DNA of 56,899 nt from Lachnoclostridium sp. UBA3320 (GTDB lineage Bacteria; Bacillota; Clostridia; Lachnospirales; Lachnospiraceae), in the NCBI GenBank assembly GCA_002361175.1, contig DESG01000164.1, positions 1-56,899 on the forward strand, in the 5' to 3' direction. The position numbers and the translations under genes are program-made. Under the pieces are notes generated by a model that ran no database searches, was not told where the DNA came from, and worked only from the letters and a program-made list of their open reading frames with translations. Below, piece by piece: positions 35,670 through 46,000 of the stretch; position 1 is the stretch's first letter, and each line of letters begins with the position of its first letter.

Positions 35670-37367
35670 ATGCAGCGTATAAAACCAATACCTATAGGAA
35701 TAGAATTTTACAAACAGATGATAGACAATGAATATTATTATGTAGATAAAACTTTGCTAATAAAAGATATATTGGAACAAGGAAGTGCAGTCACATTATT
35801 TACACGTCCAAGGCGTTTTGGAAAAACTTTAACACAAAGTATGTTAAAGACTTTTTTTGAAAAAGAAATTTTGCCAGATGGCACAGTGATGGATAATTCT
35901 ATATATTTTCAGGGTAAAAAAATTATGGAAGCAGGAGAGGAATATACAAAGCATATGGGACAGTACCCTGTAATATTTTTATCCTTAAAAGCAGCTAAGC
36001 AGCCAACATATGAAGTGGCATACCAAAACCTTATTAATGATATAAGAAAGGAATATATAAGGCATAGGTATGTTCTAAAAGGAGAAAGCCTGCTGCCAAT
36101 ACAGAAAAATTATTATAATTCTGTTATTGAAGATAAAGCCAAACCATCATTATATGCAACAGCAATACAATTTTTATCGGAGTGCCTTGAATCATACCAT
36201 AAACAGAAAGTAATTATACTTCTTGACGAATATGATGTACCACTTGAAAACGCTTATTTTAGTGGGTTTTATGATGAAATGGTTTCTTTTATTCGTTCGT
36301 TTTTTGAGTCTGCATTAAAAACGAATGAAAGCCTTAAACTTGCTGTTGTAACAGGCTGTTTGCGTATAAGTCGTGAAAGTATATTTACAGGGCTTAATAA
36401 CCTTGATGTTGTATCTGTACTTAATGAAGATTATGCGGAATACTTTGGCTTTACACAGAATGAAGTCAACAGTTTATTAGAAACTTATGGGATAATAGAT
36501 AAAAGAGATGAAGTAAAAGCTTGGTATGATGGTTATCTTTTTGGTAAAACAGAGGTATATAACCCTTGGAGTCTAATAAATTATGTAAAGGATATAACCC
36601 ATGAGAATACAGAATTTCCAAAGCCTTACTGGTCTAATACATCATCGAACAGTATAGTGCGAGAATTAATTAACACCGCAGATAATGTTACAAAGCAAGA
36701 GATTGAAAAACTAATTTCAGGTGGTACAATAGAAAAACCTATACATGAAGATATCACTTATGCAGATATATATAAATCACAGGATAATTTATGGAATTTT
36801 TTGTTCTTTACAGGCTATCTTAAAGCTGTGGATAAAAGTTTTGCACAACGCAAGATATATTTGTCAATGACAATACCAAATGAAGAAATTTTATATATAT
36901 ATGAAAATATTATACAAGAATGGTTTGATAATAAGATAAAAACTGTAGATTTTTCAGAACTATATAGAGCCGTAATAAATGGAAATATAAAAGTTTTTGA
37001 AGATTGTTTAAAAGAACAGCTTTATGAAAGCATTAGCTTTATGGACAGTGCAGAAAATTTCTATCATGGCTTTCTTCTAGGACTTTTAGGGGGATTGCAA
37101 AGGTATGAGAAACTTTCAAACCGTGAAAGCGGAGAAGGCAGATATGATATTGTATTAAAGCCATATGATGAGAAACAGCCTGCTATCATTCTTGAACTAA
37201 AACGTGTACAAAAGTTTACAGAAATGGAAGATATGTGTTATAAAGCATTACAACAGATAAATGATAAACGTTATGACAAGAGTCTTTTGGACGAAGGTTA
37301 TACAATTATTAAAAAATATGGCATATGTTTCTGTAAGAAAAGCTGTATAGTAAAAATACAAGAATAA
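35670..37367 (+). CDS. AAA-ATPase-like/PD-(D/E)XK nuclease superfamily protein (DUF1703)
   Basis: A 565-residue protein. The N-terminal half is the 'AAA-ATPase-like' domain: YYVDKTLLIKDIL, the degenerate P-loop FTRPRRFGKTLTQSML, and the Walker B-like VIILLDEYDVPLE. The C-terminal domain has RYDIVLKP and AIILELKRV, the Asp and Glu-x-Lys of the PD-(D/E)XK nuclease fold. This family is often present in many copies in Lachnospiraceae and Bacteroidetes; its biological role is unsettled, with mobile-element, defence or house-keeping roles all proposed. It follows azlD by 28 bases with AAAGGAAA before the ATG, so it may be read with azlCD. Confidence 0.88.
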   Translation: MQRIKPIPIGIEFYKQMIDNEYYYVDKTLLIKDILEQGSAVTLFTRPRRFGKTLTQSMLKTFFEKEILPDGTVMDNSIYFQGKKIMEAGEEYTKHMGQYPVIFLSLKAAKQPTYEVAYQNLINDIRKEYIRHRYVLKGESLLPIQKNYYNSVIEDKAKPSLYATAIQFLSECLESYHKQKVIILLDEYDVPLENAYFSGFYDEMVSFIRSFFESALKTNESLKLAVVTGCLRISRESIFTGLNNLDVVSVLNEDYAEYFGFTQNEVNSLLETYGIIDKRDEVKAWYDGYLFGKTEVYNPWSLINYVKDITHENTEFPKPYWSNTSSNSIVRELINTADNVTKQEIEKLISGGTIEKPIHEDITYADIYKSQDNLWNFLFFTGYLKAVDKSFAQRKIYLSMTIPNEEILYIYENIIQEWFDNKIKTVDFSELYRAVINGNIKVFEDCLKEQLYESISFMDSAENFYHGFLLGLLGGLQRYEKLSNRESGEGRYDIVLKPYDEKQPAIILELKRVQKFTEMEDMCYKALQQINDKRYDKSLLDEGYTIIKKYGICFCKKSCIVKIQE

Positions 37368-37407
37368 GTACATCTAATATTTGTAAGTGGTAGGGCTTAA
37401 TTAATAA

Positions 37408-37436
37408 TTGACAATATTTTTAGTATATCGTATTAT
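37408..37436 (+). promoter_or_regulatory. SigA-type promoter of the PurF-like gene
   Basis: TTGACA (37408-37413) and TATTAT (37431-37436) are 17 bases apart. The start near 37443 gives a leader of about 54 bases. AAAGGA lies 14 bases before the ATG, an unusually long spacing. Confidence 0.75.
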
Positions 37437-37496
37437 TTAATCAGATGAAAAATTTAAAATATTATGTATTATGCGAAAGGACAATAAGAAAGAACA

Positions 37497-38903
37497 ATGG
37501 GCGGATTTTTTGGTGTTGTATCAAAGAAGGATTGTGTGTTTGATTTATTTTTTGGAATTGATTATCATTCACATCTAGGGACAAGACGTGGTGGCATGAC
37601 AGTATATGGTGATAATGGCTTTAATCGCTCCATTCACAATATACAAAATGCGCCATTTCGTACAAAATTTGATAAAGATATTCAAGAAATGTCAGGAAAA
37701 ATGGGAATTGGGTGTATTTCTGACTATGAGCCGCAGCCGCTTTTGGTGCGTTCTCATCATGGAACTTATGCATTGACCACAGTTAGCAAAATTAACAATA
37801 TGGATGAAATTATAAAAAAGTTGTTTGAAAATGGACATGCACATTTTCTTGAAATGAGTGGGGGCGATATTAATGCTACAGAGCTGATTGCTGCATTAAT
37901 TAACCAAAAAGAAAATCTGATTGATGGAATTAAGTATGTGCTAGAAGAAATTGATGGCTCTGTATCTATTCTTTTAATGAATAAAAATGGAATTTATGCA
38001 GCAAGAGATAAATATGGGCGTACCCCTGTAGTTGTGGGTAAGAAAGAAGATGCTTTCTGTGTGTCTTTTGAAAACTTTGCATATAAAAATCTTGGTTATA
38101 CAGATTACAAAGAATTAGGACCAGGAGAAATTGTGCTTATTACAGAGAAAGACTGTATTACGCTTGCACAGCCAGGTGAGGAAATGAAAATATGTACCTT
38201 TTTATGGGTGTATTATGGATATCCCTCAAGCTATTATGAGGGTATGAATGTAGAAAATATGCGCTATAATTGTGGACGAAAAATGGCCAAGCGAGATAAT
38301 GTAAAGCCTGATATTGTAGCCGGAGTTCCAGATTCTGGTACAGCACATGCAATTGGATATGCCAATGAGTCAGGGATTCCATTTTCTCGCCCGTTTATTA
38401 AATATACACCAACATGGCCACGTTCCTTTATGCCAACAATACAGAGTCAGCGCAATTTAATTGCCAAAATGAAACTTCTTGCTATAAAAGATTTAATTTA
38501 TGGCAAAAGCCTTCTTTTAATTGATGACTCAATTGTAAGAGGAACACAACTTCGTGAAACTACAGAATTTTTATACCAAAGTGGTGCAAAAGAAGTACAT
38601 ATCCGTCCTGCCTGCCCACCACTTTTATATGGTTGTAAATATTTAAACTTTTCACGTTCTTCTTCAGAGATGGAATTAATTACAAGACGTGTAATAAACA
38701 AACTTGAAGATGGAAATGTTACAGATGAAGTATTAGAAGAATATTCAGACCCAGAATCACCAAAGTATGAACGCATGGTTGAAGAAATACGAAAAGAGTT
38801 AAATTTTACATCTCTTTATTATAACCGTCTGGATGATATGTTGGATTCTATTGAAATTGACAAGTGCAAACTCTGTACTTACTGTTGGAATGGAAAAGAA
38901 TAG
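37497..38903 (+). CDS. Amidophosphoribosyltransferase-like (PurF) protein without the nucleophilic Cys
   Basis: A 468-residue PurF homologue. PurF makes phosphoribosylamine from PRPP and glutamine. The phosphoribosyltransferase half is intact, with LLIDDSIVRGTQL (about 340-352) and AGVPDSGTAHAIGYA. The N-terminus reads MGGFFGVV where PurF has CGxxG, so the glutaminase Cys is Gly here, although GTRRGG and the Ntn-fold remain. The Fe-S cysteines of Bacillus-type PurF appear retained: Cys233, Cys380 and CKLCTYC (457-463). An in-frame stop just upstream fixes the start. It may use ammonia, act as a regulator, or do another ribosyl transfer. No pur genes flank it. Confidence 0.83.
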   Translation: MGGFFGVVSKKDCVFDLFFGIDYHSHLGTRRGGMTVYGDNGFNRSIHNIQNAPFRTKFDKDIQEMSGKMGIGCISDYEPQPLLVRSHHGTYALTTVSKINNMDEIIKKLFENGHAHFLEMSGGDINATELIAALINQKENLIDGIKYVLEEIDGSVSILLMNKNGIYAARDKYGRTPVVVGKKEDAFCVSFENFAYKNLGYTDYKELGPGEIVLITEKDCITLAQPGEEMKICTFLWVYYGYPSSYYEGMNVENMRYNCGRKMAKRDNVKPDIVAGVPDSGTAHAIGYANESGIPFSRPFIKYTPTWPRSFMPTIQSQRNLIAKMKLLAIKDLIYGKSLLLIDDSIVRGTQLRETTEFLYQSGAKEVHIRPACPPLLYGCKYLNFSRSSSEMELITRRVINKLEDGNVTDEVLEEYSDPESPKYERMVEEIRKELNFTSLYYNRLDDMLDSIEIDKCKLCTYCWNGKE

Positions 38904-39020
38904 TGAACTAATTAAATAAACTCCATATAATTGCCGATAAATAAAGTAATTACACCTATTTTATTCTACGTTTTTGTTTTACGGTAATTTTTGACAGATT
39001 GTGTTATTATATTGAAGCAG

Positions 39021-39058
39021 CCATTCTCATAGTAATACATAATGTACTATGGGTATGG
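39021..39058 (+). promoter_or_regulatory. Leader hairpin before the 413-residue unknown gene
   Basis: CATAGTA (39028-39034) pairs with TACTATG (39045-39051), and outer CCAT (39021-39024) pairs with ATGG (39055-39058) across a 3x3 internal loop. The structure ends 30 bases before the chosen ATG and may affect translation. Confidence 0.45.
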
Positions 39059-39087
39059 TTGTAATGTATAAGGAAATGGAGTTGCTT

Positions 39088-40329
39088 ATGAGAGGATATA
39101 TAGCCACGGATGGTAATTTTGCAAATCAGGCAGGACGCACATTTTCTGCCAGAAACAAAGAACGGACTGCTGCTGCAAGAAGTGGCACAGCATATAAACC
39201 TGCCAGCGCTTCTTCTACTAATAATACTAATGCATACTCATTGCCAGAAGGATTTGATAGGCTTTCTTCTATTGTCAGCCAAGATGATGTAGAAAACTGG
39301 ATGACATCCAATGAGCAACAGTATGATAGTGGGCAGGCAAGTAATGCACCAGCACGCAGAAGTAGTTATTATGCTGCTCAGACCGCTTATGGACAACAGA
39401 CATCATATAGTAAACAGATGCAGACTGCACAACAACAAGCACAGGGACAGCAGACTACATCATCTGTATCAGATGCTGCTGGTACAAAAGAACAAACAGC
39501 TATTTTAAATGACGGCACGCTGACTGATGAAGAAATTGCTCTGCTTGAAGAAGAAGAAAAGAAAGGCAGCAGGTCATATGGATTTAATGAAAGTGATATT
39601 GACCATATGAACAGCCTTTTAGAAAGCATGAAAAGGGCAAGGGAGCGCAATAAGGCAAATAATGAGAAGAAAACTAAAGCAAAAAAAGTTTTAAGATACC
39701 AGTTTAAAAGAATTTCAGGAACTATTTCTAAAGCAAAGAGCGTTAAACAGGCAGGAGATGCAGTATTTACAGCTAAAAATTCATTAATAAGCATAAGAAG
39801 AAAAGGCGCTAGCGGAAAATATGACCCAAATGAAATAGCAATGGCAGAAACTCATGCAAGAAAGATGGTACGTATAGCTAAAGTAAAGTTAGCACATATG
39901 AAACAGGAAGAGGCTTCTGAAGATTATGGCAGTAAAGATGAAGTATCTGTTGAATTTAGGAAACTAATTAAAAAGTCACACCGCAAAGAAGAAGATATGG
40001 AGCTTTTAAAAGCTGATATGGATTATCTAAAAGCGCAGATAAAATATATAAAGAGTGGCGGAAGTACTATTTCTGGCACTGTATCTAGTGCAGCAGCAGC
40101 TATGAACACAGCTGTTGAAGCAGCATATATAATGAAAAAAGAAGCATTAAAAGAAAATTTACAAGAGTTTTTAGAGAACAGTGAATTTGATGGCACAGCA
40201 TATGAAATGACAACAGGAATTGCGGATGCTGTTTCTAATGCTCCAGTATCTGCTGGCGGTACAATAGCAGCTTCTTCTGTTGCGGCAGCTGCACCTATAC
40301 CTAGTGGCGGATTTACTACAATGATGTAA
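39088..40329 (+). CDS. Unknown cytoplasmic helical protein, 413 residues
   Basis: I do not recognise the family. No signal peptide, membrane helix or cysteine is visible. The first 150 residues are low-complexity and rich in Ala, Ser, Gln and Tyr (YGQQTSYSKQ and QTAQQQAQGQQ). The middle (about 165-340) is highly charged and probably coiled: EEIALLEEEEKK, ESMKRARERNKANNEKKTK and EEDMELLKADMDYLKAQIK. The end is Ala/Gly/Ser-rich (SSAAAAMNTAVEAAYI, then SSVAAAAPIPSGG). This fits a scaffold or filament-associated protein. The ATG at 39088 follows GGAG; a start at 39049 would fall within the hairpin. A strong terminator follows. Confidence 0.72.
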   Translation: MRGYIATDGNFANQAGRTFSARNKERTAAARSGTAYKPASASSTNNTNAYSLPEGFDRLSSIVSQDDVENWMTSNEQQYDSGQASNAPARRSSYYAAQTAYGQQTSYSKQMQTAQQQAQGQQTTSSVSDAAGTKEQTAILNDGTLTDEEIALLEEEEKKGSRSYGFNESDIDHMNSLLESMKRARERNKANNEKKTKAKKVLRYQFKRISGTISKAKSVKQAGDAVFTAKNSLISIRRKGASGKYDPNEIAMAETHARKMVRIAKVKLAHMKQEEASEDYGSKDEVSVEFRKLIKKSHRKEEDMELLKADMDYLKAQIKYIKSGGSTISGTVSSAAAAMNTAVEAAYIMKKEALKENLQEFLENSEFDGTAYEMTTGIADAVSNAPVSAGGTIAASSVAAAAPIPSGGFTTMM

Positions 40330-40354
40330 CAATTTAAAAAATTATTAATTATTA

Positions 40355-40401
40355 AAGGTTTTCCATTAAAGCATACAAAGCTTGTGGAAAACCTTATTTT
40401 T
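40355..40401 (+). terminator. Intrinsic terminator after the 413-residue gene
   Basis: AAGGTTTTCCA (40355-40365) pairs perfectly with TGGAAAACCTT (40385-40395); AAGC/GCTT pairs inside the loop. ATTTTTATT follows. Confidence 0.88.
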
Positions 40402-40466
40402 ATTCAGTATATAAGTTTTAATTATGCGTAAACTACAATATATACTCACACTTGGAGGGTAATATA

Positions 40467-41453
40467 ATGTGCGATAAATTAAAAAAATTCTTGCAAAAAA
40501 TTCTTTTTATACTACTTTTGATAGTGTCAACAACTATAACTGGCTGTGGAAATAATGTCAGCGAAGAAAATGAGATACACATAGGATATTTTAATAATAT
40601 AACTCATGCACAGGCATTAATGCTAAAGGCAGAGGGTACTTTAGAAAACTGCTTTGGCGACAATAAAACTGTTAAATGGACTGCATTTAACGCTGGTCCT
40701 GCAGAAGTGGAGGCATTATTTTCAGGTGATATTGATATAGGATATATAGGTCCTGTTCCTGCAATAAGTGCCAATGTTAAATCTAGTGGTGATGTGGTAA
40801 TTATATCCAGTGCAGCTAAAGGCGGTGCAGTCCTTGTTAAAAGAAAAGGCTCAGATATAAAAACTATTGCTGATTTAGATGGAAAAGTTGTTGCTGTTCC
40901 GCAGATGGGCAATACACAGCACTTATCTCTTTTAAAGCTACTTGATGACAATAATCTTAAACCTACGACAAATGGCGGCACAGTGACAATAAGCGCTGTA
41001 TCTAATGCTGATGTGGCAAATACTATGAAACGTGGTGATATTGATGCAGCATATGTGCCTGAGCCATGGGGTGCTACACTTCTTGAAGAAGATGCAGAGC
41101 TTATGCTTGATTACAATGAGATATATTATAATGGTGAATATGATGTTGCACTTGTTGTCGCAAGGAAAGAATTTATAGAAAAAAACCCTGAAATAATTGA
41201 AGAATTTCTCAAACAACATAAAGAAGCTACCGAGAAGATAAATAATGACAGAGATAATTCTCTGAAAATAATTAATAACGAATTAAAAGAAGCTACTGGC
41301 AAAGCTCTTGATAATGACATTATAAGCAAAGCCTTTGAGCGTATTGGCATAAGTACTAAAATTAATGAAGAATCTATATTGGACTTTGCTAATATAAGTA
41401 AAAAAGAGGGGTTTATTTCTGAACTGCCGAAAGGAGACTTGATATGGCACTAA
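40467..41453 (+). CDS. ABC transporter substrate-binding lipoprotein (SsuA/TauA type)
   Basis: A 328-residue lipoprotein: signal sequence then the lipobox TITGCGNN, giving a lipidated Cys at about residue 28. The mature part has the NMT1/aliphatic sulfonate-binding pattern: IHIGYFNNITHAQALMLKA, FSGDIDIGYIGPVPAI, GKVVAVPQMGNTQH and AAYVPEPWG. The family binds sulfonates, taurine, nitrate or similar anions; the ligand cannot be assigned. The ATG at 40467 follows GGAGGG by seven bases. It overlaps the ATPase gene by 10 bases. Confidence 0.9.
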   Translation: MCDKLKKFLQKILFILLLIVSTTITGCGNNVSEENEIHIGYFNNITHAQALMLKAEGTLENCFGDNKTVKWTAFNAGPAEVEALFSGDIDIGYIGPVPAISANVKSSGDVVIISSAAKGGAVLVKRKGSDIKTIADLDGKVVAVPQMGNTQHLSLLKLLDDNNLKPTTNGGTVTISAVSNADVANTMKRGDIDAAYVPEPWGATLLEEDAELMLDYNEIYYNGEYDVALVVARKEFIEKNPEIIEEFLKQHKEATEKINNDRDNSLKIINNELKEATGKALDNDIISKAFERIGISTKINEESILDFANISKKEGFISELPKGDLIWH

Positions 41454-42184
41454 TTATTAAAGGGCTAAATAAACATTTTTCAAACAGTGAAAAGGCGACT
41501 CTTAATAATATAAATTTAGAAATTAAAGATGGTGAATTTGTCTGTATAACAGGTGCTTCTGGATGTGGCAAAAGCACACTTTTAAATCTTGTTGCAGGTC
41601 TTGAAAAACCTACAGGCGGTGCTATATTTCTTGATGGCAATGAAGTAAAAGGCCCAGGTGCAGACAGGACAGTTATGTTTCAAGAACATGGACTTTTCCC
41701 ATGGCTAAGTGTTATAGAAAATGTGAAGTTTGGAATGAAACTTAAAGGTTTGCCAAAAGATGTGCAAGAAAAAAAAGCGATGTATTATCTTAAAATGGTA
41801 AATCTTGAAAATTACAAAGATTATCCTATACACCAAATTTCTGGCGGTATGCGACAAAGGACAGCACTTGCAAGAGCTCTTACTATGGATTCTAAAGTGC
41901 TTCTTATGGACGAACCTTTCTCAGCCCTTGATAAACAGACTTCCAATATGTTAAGAGAAGAATTACAAAAAATATGGCTGGAAACAAAAAGAACTATATT
42001 ATTTATAACACATAGTGTTGAGGAAGCTGTATATCTTGGAGATAGAGTTGTTGTACTTTCCCAAACTGGTCACATACTAAGTATAATAAAGATTGATATA
42101 GAAAGACCACGACACGTCTATGCGCCAAAATTTGTTGAATTAAGACACCAGATTCTTGAAGAAGTCAGAGGGGAGGCTGTATAA
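41444..42184 (+). CDS. ABC transporter ATP-binding protein (SsuB/TauB type)
   Basis: A 246-residue ATPase of the nitrate/sulfonate/taurine importer class. Walker A is GASGCGKSTLL, the Q-loop VMFQEHGLFPWLSV, the signature ISGGMRQRTALARAL and Walker B VLLMDEPFSALD, with the switch His in ITHSVEEA. It overlaps both the binding-protein gene upstream and, in reading frame, the possible long form of the permease, so the three are coupled. Confidence 0.93.
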   Translation: MALIIKGLNKHFSNSEKATLNNINLEIKDGEFVCITGASGCGKSTLLNLVAGLEKPTGGAIFLDGNEVKGPGADRTVMFQEHGLFPWLSVIENVKFGMKLKGLPKDVQEKKAMYYLKMVNLENYKDYPIHQISGGMRQRTALARALTMDSKVLLMDEPFSALDKQTSNMLREELQKIWLETKRTILFITHSVEEAVYLGDRVVVLSQTGHILSIIKIDIERPRHVYAPKFVELRHQILEEVRGEAV

Positions 42185-42185
42185 T

Positions 42186-42941
42186 ATGGCTATAACATTA
42201 TTTCTTGTACTTCTTGTCTTTTTATGGCAGACTCTTTACTGGACTGGCGTTAGTGCACTTGGCTGGTGGAAACCGTATGCAGTTCCTTCACCTGTGGGAG
42301 TAACTCAAAGTTTTATAAATCTTTGTAAAAACAATGCTCTTGCAGAAGCCACTATCAATTCACTTGTGCGTGGAATTACAGGTTATCTTATAGCTGTTAT
42401 AATAGGGATTGTTATTGGTCTTTTAATTAACCATTTTACTTATCTGCAAAAAACTCTTAAACCTATTGTACTAGGTATACAGACACTTCCAAGCGTATGT
42501 TGGGTGCCATTTTCAATATTGTGGTTCGGACTTTCAACTAATGCAATACTTTTTGTTGTAATTATGGGCTCAGCTTTCAGCATTGCAATTTCAGTTGACA
42601 ATGCTATTAAAAATATACAGCCTATTTACAAAAAAGCTGCACTTACAATGGGAGCTAACAAAAGGCAGATGTATATAAACGTAATATTTCCTGCAAGTCT
42701 TCCTGAATTTGTATCAGGACTAAAACAGGGCTGGTCATTTGCATGGAGAGCGTTAATGGCAGGGGAAGTTATGACAACATCTAAAGGGCTTGGACAGACA
42801 CTTATTATGGGACGTGACCTTGCGGATATCAATCAAGTAATGCTTGTAATGGTGGTTATTGTAATAGTTGGAATTATAATTGATAAATATATATTCTCTA
42901 TAATTGAAAAGAGAATATTAAGCAAAAGAGGGCTTGTGTAA
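42186..42941 (+). CDS. ABC transporter permease (SsuC/TauC type)
   Basis: A 251-residue inner-membrane permease with about six helices. The EAA loop, which contacts the ATPase, includes IYKKAALTMGANKRQMYINV followed by IFPASLPEF. AVPSPVGVTQSF near the N-terminus is typical for SsuC. The ATG at 42186 has GGGGAGG about eight bases upstream. It begins one base past the ATPase stop and is followed by a very strong hairpin. Confidence 0.92.
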   Translation: MAITLFLVLLVFLWQTLYWTGVSALGWWKPYAVPSPVGVTQSFINLCKNNALAEATINSLVRGITGYLIAVIIGIVIGLLINHFTYLQKTLKPIVLGIQTLPSVCWVPFSILWFGLSTNAILFVVIMGSAFSIAISVDNAIKNIQPIYKKAALTMGANKRQMYINVIFPASLPEFVSGLKQGWSFAWRALMAGEVMTTSKGLGQTLIMGRDLADINQVMLVMVVIVIVGIIIDKYIFSIIEKRILSKRGLV

Positions 42942-42945
42942 AATA

Positions 42946-42974
42946 TTGCATATTTTTGGAAAATATATTAATAT
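42946..42974 (+). promoter_or_regulatory. Possible weak promoter of the M60 gene
   Basis: TTGCAT (42946-42951) and TAATAT (42969-42974) are 17 bases apart. A start near 42981 would fall inside the hairpin at 42970-43014, so transcripts begun here would escape it. Both boxes are weak. Confidence 0.35.
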
Positions 42975-43017
42975 AGATGTACCTTAATTATGTTAATTAA
43001 AGTACATCTATATTTTT
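42970..43017 (+). terminator. Strong terminator/attenuator hairpin before the M60 gene
   Basis: Arms 42970-42990 and 42994-43014 pair at 20 of 21 positions around TGT. A five-base T-run (43013-43017) follows. It fills the gap between the permease stop and the AGGAGG of the M60 gene (43023-43028), so it ends the transporter operon or attenuates the next one. Confidence 0.9.
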
Positions 43018-43035
43018 ATGAAAAGGAGGTTTTAT

Positions 43036-46000
43036 ATGAAAAAAATTATGGCGATACTACTTACCGTTTGCCTGCTTCTTCAATTATCCACTGGTTTTGC
43101 CATGCCAGTTGACAGCACGAAAACAACTGCATCAACTGTAAAAGCTGCTGAGGTAATATCTGAAGACAGTTCTGTGGAGATAGAAGTACGTTCTTCTCTC
43201 TTTTCTCCATGTAAGGGAATAGTATCTGTAGAAATTAATAATGGCACTAAAAAACAAACAAAAGAACTTGAATTTTTAAATAACGTTTCTGGTATAGCCC
43301 GATTTGACAATTTAAAATCTGGTGAATATACCATTACTGTTCTTGCTGACAGATTTGAAAAATATGAGCAAACCATAACGGTAAAGGCTGGCTGGTTACA
43401 TAGACTTTTAATTTGCTCATCAAAAATTGACAATACCGTATCTAATGCCACCCTTGGTTGGATTAAGGCAGGTGATGTAAACAATGATAAATTAATTAAT
43501 GAAAAAGATACTAATCAAGTTTTATCTGATATCCATCACAATGTTGAAAATACTAATTCTGATATTAATAATGATGGTAAAACAGATATTGCAGATTTAC
43601 AGTATCTTGTGCAATTAGAATCTGGCACACAGAAATCTGTTGTAGAAAGACTAAGAATTGTAAAAAACATTAACAGGCTTTATGGCACTGAATGTATATC
43701 AGGTGATATTAACAGCCTTATAAAAAACCAGCCTGTTACTTTAAGACCACCTAATCCTAATGACGAAATTTCTGATGACAATCCAATAGGACTAGAATTT
43801 ATACTAGCAGATGAAAATAGTACAAATTCTACGATTGATGGCATCACACTTCTTGCTCCTTCAGATGATGGCAGCTCAAGCAATATAACAAACGGAGTTG
43901 TAGAAGTTGAGCAAGCTGATGGAAAAAAATTTGAAATTTCTTTAAATCAAACAAATACTGCTAATTTAAGACAAAGTAAAAAATCTTTAAAAACTGCACC
44001 AATAGCTAAAGCTACTGTAAATACTGAATCAGATTGTTCTCTTGTCCTTGATTTTAACGGACAGATTGCAGTAAAAAGAGTAACTATTAAAATTACTGGA
44101 ACTAAGAAAGAACAAAAACTATTAGAGATTTCAAAGGTAGAATTTGTCAACAATATGGAGGAGCGAATACCTGCGCCAACACTTGATATTCCAGCACTTT
44201 CAGCTCCTAAACCAGTAAATAAGCAGCTTGATGTATCATGGAGTGCACAGAATAATGTAACAGGATATGAACTTAGTGTAAGCGGACCTGTTAAAGGCAG
44301 TCAAGAACCTGTTTCTGAGATTATTAACGTATCAAGTAATAATTACTCCATTAAAATGATTAAGAACGCATCTCTTATAAACTTTAAAGAATATAAAATC
44401 AAAGTACGTTCTGTAAACGGTGACTGGCACAGTCCATGGTCTGCCGAGGTAATCGGAATACCTGCACCGCAGGAAAAACCTGCACCACCAGATAATGTAT
44501 CAGTTATAGGCGGCTATGAATCTATACGTGTTTCATGGAAAGATATGGATGATTCTAATTGCTACATGGTTTACTACAAAAAATCGAATGAGCCTGATAG
44601 CAGCTATCGTCCAGTTGTAGAAGGTTTTACACCTACTAATAAAACTGATAACTGTATAACTACCAATAATTATACAATCGAAAATCTTGAAGCTGAAACA
44701 GAATATATTGTCTATGTTATTGGATGGAATGAACTTGGCTGGAGTAATCCGTCTTTAGAATCTCTTGGAATGACAAAAAGTTCTAATCCTCCAGAACTTC
44801 CAAATTATAAACTGATAAATACTTCTAATGGTGAGGGCAAAGTATCAGCGCATATCGAGTCAGCAACTATTGGAGGTGCTAATGGAGCAAAGATGTTTGG
44901 AAGTTCTCTTGACACAGAAGCAAAAAGTGGTCTTGGATTAGTGGATAATGATTATAGTTCTTACTGGAGCATTTTTGAATGGGACGATGGTGTTTCATAT
45001 CCTGGCAATAACAAGGGAATGTTTATTACGCTTGATAATGACTATGATATGAATTACATAACTTTCGCAGCATTTAAAGAAGTAGTATCACTTAATCAAG
45101 TAAGAATTGAATACTGGAATACAGCAACTGGCAGTGATATTAATTCACGTAAGGTAGTTGGTGCAAGCTTAGTAAAAAGACAAGATAAACATAAAAATCC
45201 ATATTACATTATAAAATTTAATGAAAAAGTCACTGCTAATAAAGTACATATCAGTCTTAGCACAGGTTATACACGTGCAGAAATGAAAGTAGGAGAAATC
45301 CGCTTTTACGATTATGATAAAATTGAAGATGATATTATGGCACTATATGCAGATGATATGCATACTACATTAAAGAGTGATGTAACTGCTGAGACAATCT
45401 CTTTATTAGAGCAAAGGCTTGAAACACCTGACGCAGCAAGTGGTGAAAAACATCCTTTTTATGAGGAATTAAAATTAGAAATTGACAATATTAAAAATAT
45501 TTTCAATGACAACCCATCACCTTCTTATGAAGTAATTAATCAAATTACTTCAAAGAAAGACAGTCATCTTGGATTTGGCGGATTAAATTCATGGCAGCCG
45601 CTTGGCAAAACTGTATATGCAGGAGAAAAACTAGTTGTATATGTTGGTCACAATCAAAAGAAGACTAATCAGTCAACAGACCTTACGTTGGTAATGACAC
45701 AATATCACTCAGAATCAAATAAACTTTCAAAGACATCTGCTGCACTTAAAACAGGAAGAAATATAATTACAGTACCACAGATTGCAGATAAAAACTTTGA
45801 ACGTGGAGGACAGATTTATATTGCATACTCTGGCAATAATAGCTCTGATAGATATGCTGTTCGTATCCTTGGCGGCAGTGATATTCCAGTATTAAATTTA
45901 TATGGAAAAACTGACACAGAAAGAAAAAGTGCTATAGAAATTTATATTGGAAGACTGGAAGAACATCTAAAAAATATTCAGAAAGAGCATGAAAAACACA

